NCBI GenBank assembly: GCA_946184215.1
Contig: CAMHER010000085.1
Location: 1 to 7,732 of the forward strand
Source: an uncultured Clostridia bacterium
Lineage (GTDB): Bacteria > Bacillota > Clostridia > Oscillospirales > Oscillospiraceae
Reading direction: 5' to 3'
Length of the DNA: 7,732 nt
Positions 6,547 through 7,732 of this stretch are shown piece by piece. Both the position numbers and the translations under genes were made by a program. The notes under the pieces were generated by a model. That model did no database searches. It worked only from the letters and a program-made list of their open reading frames with translations, and was not told the DNA's origin. The first letter of the stretch is position 1, and each line of letters opens with the position of its first letter.

Positions 6547-7341
6547 ATGGGCAAAGTCGTACTGATCACGGGCGGCAGCTCCGGCATCGGAAAGCACGCC
6601 GCGCTCGCGCTGCAAAGGGCGGGCTGCACCGTGTATGAAATGAGCCGCAAGGACTCGATCGGCCTCGAGGGCATCCGCCACATCCGCGGCGACGTCACCG
6701 ACGAGGCGCAGGCCGCAGCGGCAGTCAAAGAGGTCGTCGAGCGGGAAGGACGTCTCGATATCCTGATCAACAACGCGGGCTTCGGCATCTCCGGCGCCGT
6801 GGAATTTACGCCGCCGAGCGAGGCAAGAAGGCAGTTTGACGTCAACTTCTTCGGCATGGTGAACATGAACAAGGCCGCGCTGCCCATCATGCGCGAGCAG
6901 GGGGGCGGCAGGATCGTGTGCATGAGCTCGGTCGCCGCGCCGATCGCAATCCCGTTCCAGGCCTATTATTCCGCCTCCAAGGCCGCGGTGCGGACCTACT
7001 GTCTTGCGCTGCACGAGGAAGTGCGCCCCTACGGTGTGGAGATCTGTGTGATCATGCCCGGCGACATTGCCACGGGCTTTACCGCCGCCCGCGCGAAGAG
7101 CGCGGAGGGCGACGACGTCTACGGCGGACGCATCTCGCGCTCTGTGGCCGTAATGGAGCACGACGAGCAGACCGGCATGACCGCTGAGTATGCCGGAAAC
7201 TTCGTGGCTAAGATCGCAACGAAAAAGGGCCACAAGCCTGTCGTGACCATGGGCGGGAAATACAAGCTGTTTGTGTTTCTCACGCGCCTGATGTCCACGC
7301 GCCTGATGACCTTCCTCGTGGGCAAGATCTACGCTTCCTGA
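6547..7341 (+). CDS. Short-chain dehydrogenase/reductase, probable 3-keto-lipid reductase
   Basis: This 264-residue protein is a classical SDR oxidoreductase with a Rossmann fold. The motifs are in order: glycine-rich TGGSSGIG (8-15), Asp49 in GDVTD, NNAG (75-78), Asn100 in VNFFG, catalytic Ser128, and Tyr141 and Lys145 in YSASK. Arg34 after the second strand (EMSRKD) suggests NADPH rather than NADH. The C-terminal third (about 238-262) is hydrophobic with basic residues, so it may touch the membrane. The gene lies 17 bases after the synthase gene, with GAAGGGGAG before the ATG, and shares its promoter and terminator. In a sphingoid-base pathway this enzyme would reduce the 3-keto group made by the synthase, as 3-ketodihydrosphingosine reductase does. 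That role is inferred from the pairing; the SDR family is broad and sequence alone does not fix the substrate. Confidence 0.92.
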   Translation: MGKVVLITGGSSGIGKHAALALQRAGCTVYEMSRKDSIGLEGIRHIRGDVTDEAQAAAAVKEVVEREGRLDILINNAGFGISGAVEFTPPSEARRQFDVNFFGMVNMNKAALPIMREQGGGRIVCMSSVAAPIAIPFQAYYSASKAAVRTYCLALHEEVRPYGVEICVIMPGDIATGFTAARAKSAEGDDVYGGRISRSVAVMEHDEQTGMTAEYAGNFVAKIATKKGHKPVVTMGGKYKLFVFLTRLMSTRLMTFLVGKIYAS

Positions 7342-7346
7342 CGACA

Positions 7347-7388
7347 AAAAAGCATCCGGCTGCCGAATCCGGCAGCCGGATGCTTTTT
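7347..7388 (+). terminator. Intrinsic terminator of the synthase-reductase operon
   Basis: A perfect 19-bp stem (7347-7365 with 7370-7388) with core GCATCCGGCTGCCG and a 4-base loop ends in TTTTT. It starts 5 bases after the reductase stop codon. It closes the two-gene operon, showing that no further gene is co-transcribed downstream. The A-run on its left arm also gives a U-tail on the minus strand. Confidence 0.95.
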
Positions 7389-7432
7389 GCTTTGAAAGGA
7401 GAAGCGACAAAGGAAGCTATCGTGGGAAGGAA

Positions 7433-7503
7433 TTGAAAGGAAATACGTTTCCTTTCAACAAATCGAGCGAAGCGGATCATCCGCCCGCGGCAGAGCCGCG
7501 GGC
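7433..7503. repeat. Cluster of three adjacent inverted repeats
   Basis: Three perfect hairpins lie head to tail in non-coding sequence: TTGAAAGGAAA-tacg-TTTCCTTTCAA (7433-7458), GCGGAT-c-ATCCGC (7472-7484) and GCCCGCGGC-aga-GCCGCGGGC (7483-7503). The last two overlap by two bases. None has a U-tail like a terminator. The arrangement resembles a REP- or MITE-type intergenic repeat, but multiplicity in the genome cannot be seen from one window. The open frames crossing it have no recognisable protein features. Confidence 0.55.
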
Positions 7504-7552
7504 CCTCCAAAAAAGAAGCATCTGCTATCAGCAGATGCTTCTTTTTTGGAGG
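7504..7552 (-). terminator. Terminator of tRNA-Cys, overlapping the tRNA 3' end
   Basis: A 23-bp perfect stem (7504-7526 with 7530-7552) with a 3-base loop and core AAAAAAGAAGCATCTGCT lies immediately after the tRNA-Cys gene on the minus strand. Its outer arm includes the TCCA 3' end and the last two acceptor-stem bases of the tRNA. The U-run on the minus strand lies in the second arm (CTTCTTTTTTGG). The symmetry means it could also stop plus-strand transcription. Confidence 0.75.
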
Positions 7553-7622
7553 CGCCACCCAGATTTGAACTGGGGCAATCGCGGATTTGCAGTCCGCTGC
7601 CTTACCACTTGGCTATGGCGCC
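7547..7622 (-). tRNA. tRNA-Cys (anticodon GCA)
   Basis: Read on the minus strand, the gene folds as a cloverleaf. The acceptor GGCGCCA pairs with TGGCGCC. The D arm is GCC-AAGTGGTAA-GGC. The anticodon arm GCGGA-CTGCAAA-TCCGC carries anticodon GCA. The T arm is CCCAG-TTCAAAT-CTGGG. The discriminator base is U, the identity base of cysteine tRNAs. CCA is encoded at 7549-7547. The gene lies 45 bases downstream of tRNA-Gly on the same strand, with a hairpin between them. Confidence 0.97.
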
Positions 7623-7630
7623 GAATATGG

Positions 7631-7660
7631 AAAAGAGGGCTTTTTCAAAAACCCTCTTTT
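7631..7660 (-). terminator. Hairpin between tRNA-Gly and tRNA-Cys, terminator-like
   Basis: AAAAGAGGG (7631-7639) pairs with CCCTCTTTT (7652-7660) around an inner TTTTTCAAAAA, and the A and T runs at both ends give a U-tail in either direction. It sits in the 45-base gap between the two tRNA genes. It may terminate or attenuate transcription after tRNA-Gly, or serve as a processing structure in a shared precursor. Confidence 0.55.
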
Positions 7661-7667
7661 CTTTTTG

Positions 7668-7732
7668 TGGAGCGGCCTACGAGGCTCGAACTCGCTACCT
7701 CCACCTTGGCAAGGTGGCGCTCTACCGGATGA
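7668..7732 (-). tRNA. tRNA-Gly (anticodon GCC), 5' end beyond the window
   Basis: The minus strand shows the 3' part of a tRNA. The anticodon arm CCACC-TTGCCAA-GGTGG carries GCC. The T arm is GCGAG-TTCGAGC-CTCGT. The 3' acceptor half is AGGCCGC, followed by discriminator U and an encoded CCA at 7670-7668. Part of the D arm is present. About 11 bases, including the 5' acceptor strand, lie past the window edge, so the acceptor pairing cannot be checked. Confidence 0.95.

Noticed and set aside
6463..7410. Minus-strand open frame (315 codons) antisense to the reductase
   Set aside because: It starts beyond the operon terminator, runs through its stem and lies opposite a clear SDR gene; no motifs are seen.
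7433..7732. Plus-strand open frame across the hairpins and tRNA genes
   Set aside because: It crosses three hairpins, a terminator and two tRNA genes on the opposite strand; this is not a protein gene.

Overview
The window looks like a chromosomal segment of a fairly high-GC Gram-positive gut-type Firmicute, probably a clostridium of the Oscillospirales/Oscillospiraceae. This is inferred from the bS21 sequence, a class B sortase with the TLSTC signature, a large YDG/MBG-type repeat surface protein, consensus sigma-A-type promoters, strong AGGAG-type ribosome binding sites and tRNA genes with encoded CCA. I cannot name the species.

Layout, left to right. (1) 1-410: rpsU (bS21) on the plus strand, with a perfect TTGACA-N17-TATAAT promoter, a short hairpin-bearing leader, a doubled Shine-Dalgarno and its own intrinsic terminator. 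(2) 441-5202, minus strand: a class B sortase (start 5156), then a 1213-residue secreted, membrane-anchored protein (start 4156). The large protein has nine YDG/MBG-like repeats, an X2-like domain and a C-terminal membrane helix. Each gene has a recognisable promoter, and a terminator follows the large gene. (3) 5290-7388, plus strand: a two-gene operon with a good extended -10 promoter and a strong terminator. It encodes a PLP-dependent alpha-oxoamine synthase that reads most like serine palmitoyltransferase, then a short-chain dehydrogenase/reductase. (4) 7389-7732: a hairpin-rich intergenic stretch, then tRNA-Cys(GCA) and a 5'-truncated tRNA-Gly(GCC), both on the minus strand.

How the genes may work together. 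The synthase and reductase match the first two chemical steps of sphingoid-base (or related amino-lipid) synthesis: condensing an amino acid with an acyl thioester, then reducing the 3-keto group. Such a pair is best known from Bacteroidetes and is the most interesting lead here. The sortase and the repeat protein are neighbours on one strand and both act at the cell surface. However, the repeat protein has no recognisable sortase sorting motif, so an enzyme-substrate link is not shown.

The long open frames antisense to the repeat protein, the synthase and the reductase look like by-products of GC-rich codon usage and are not annotated. I see no CRISPR array, insertion sequence, phage gene or integrase.
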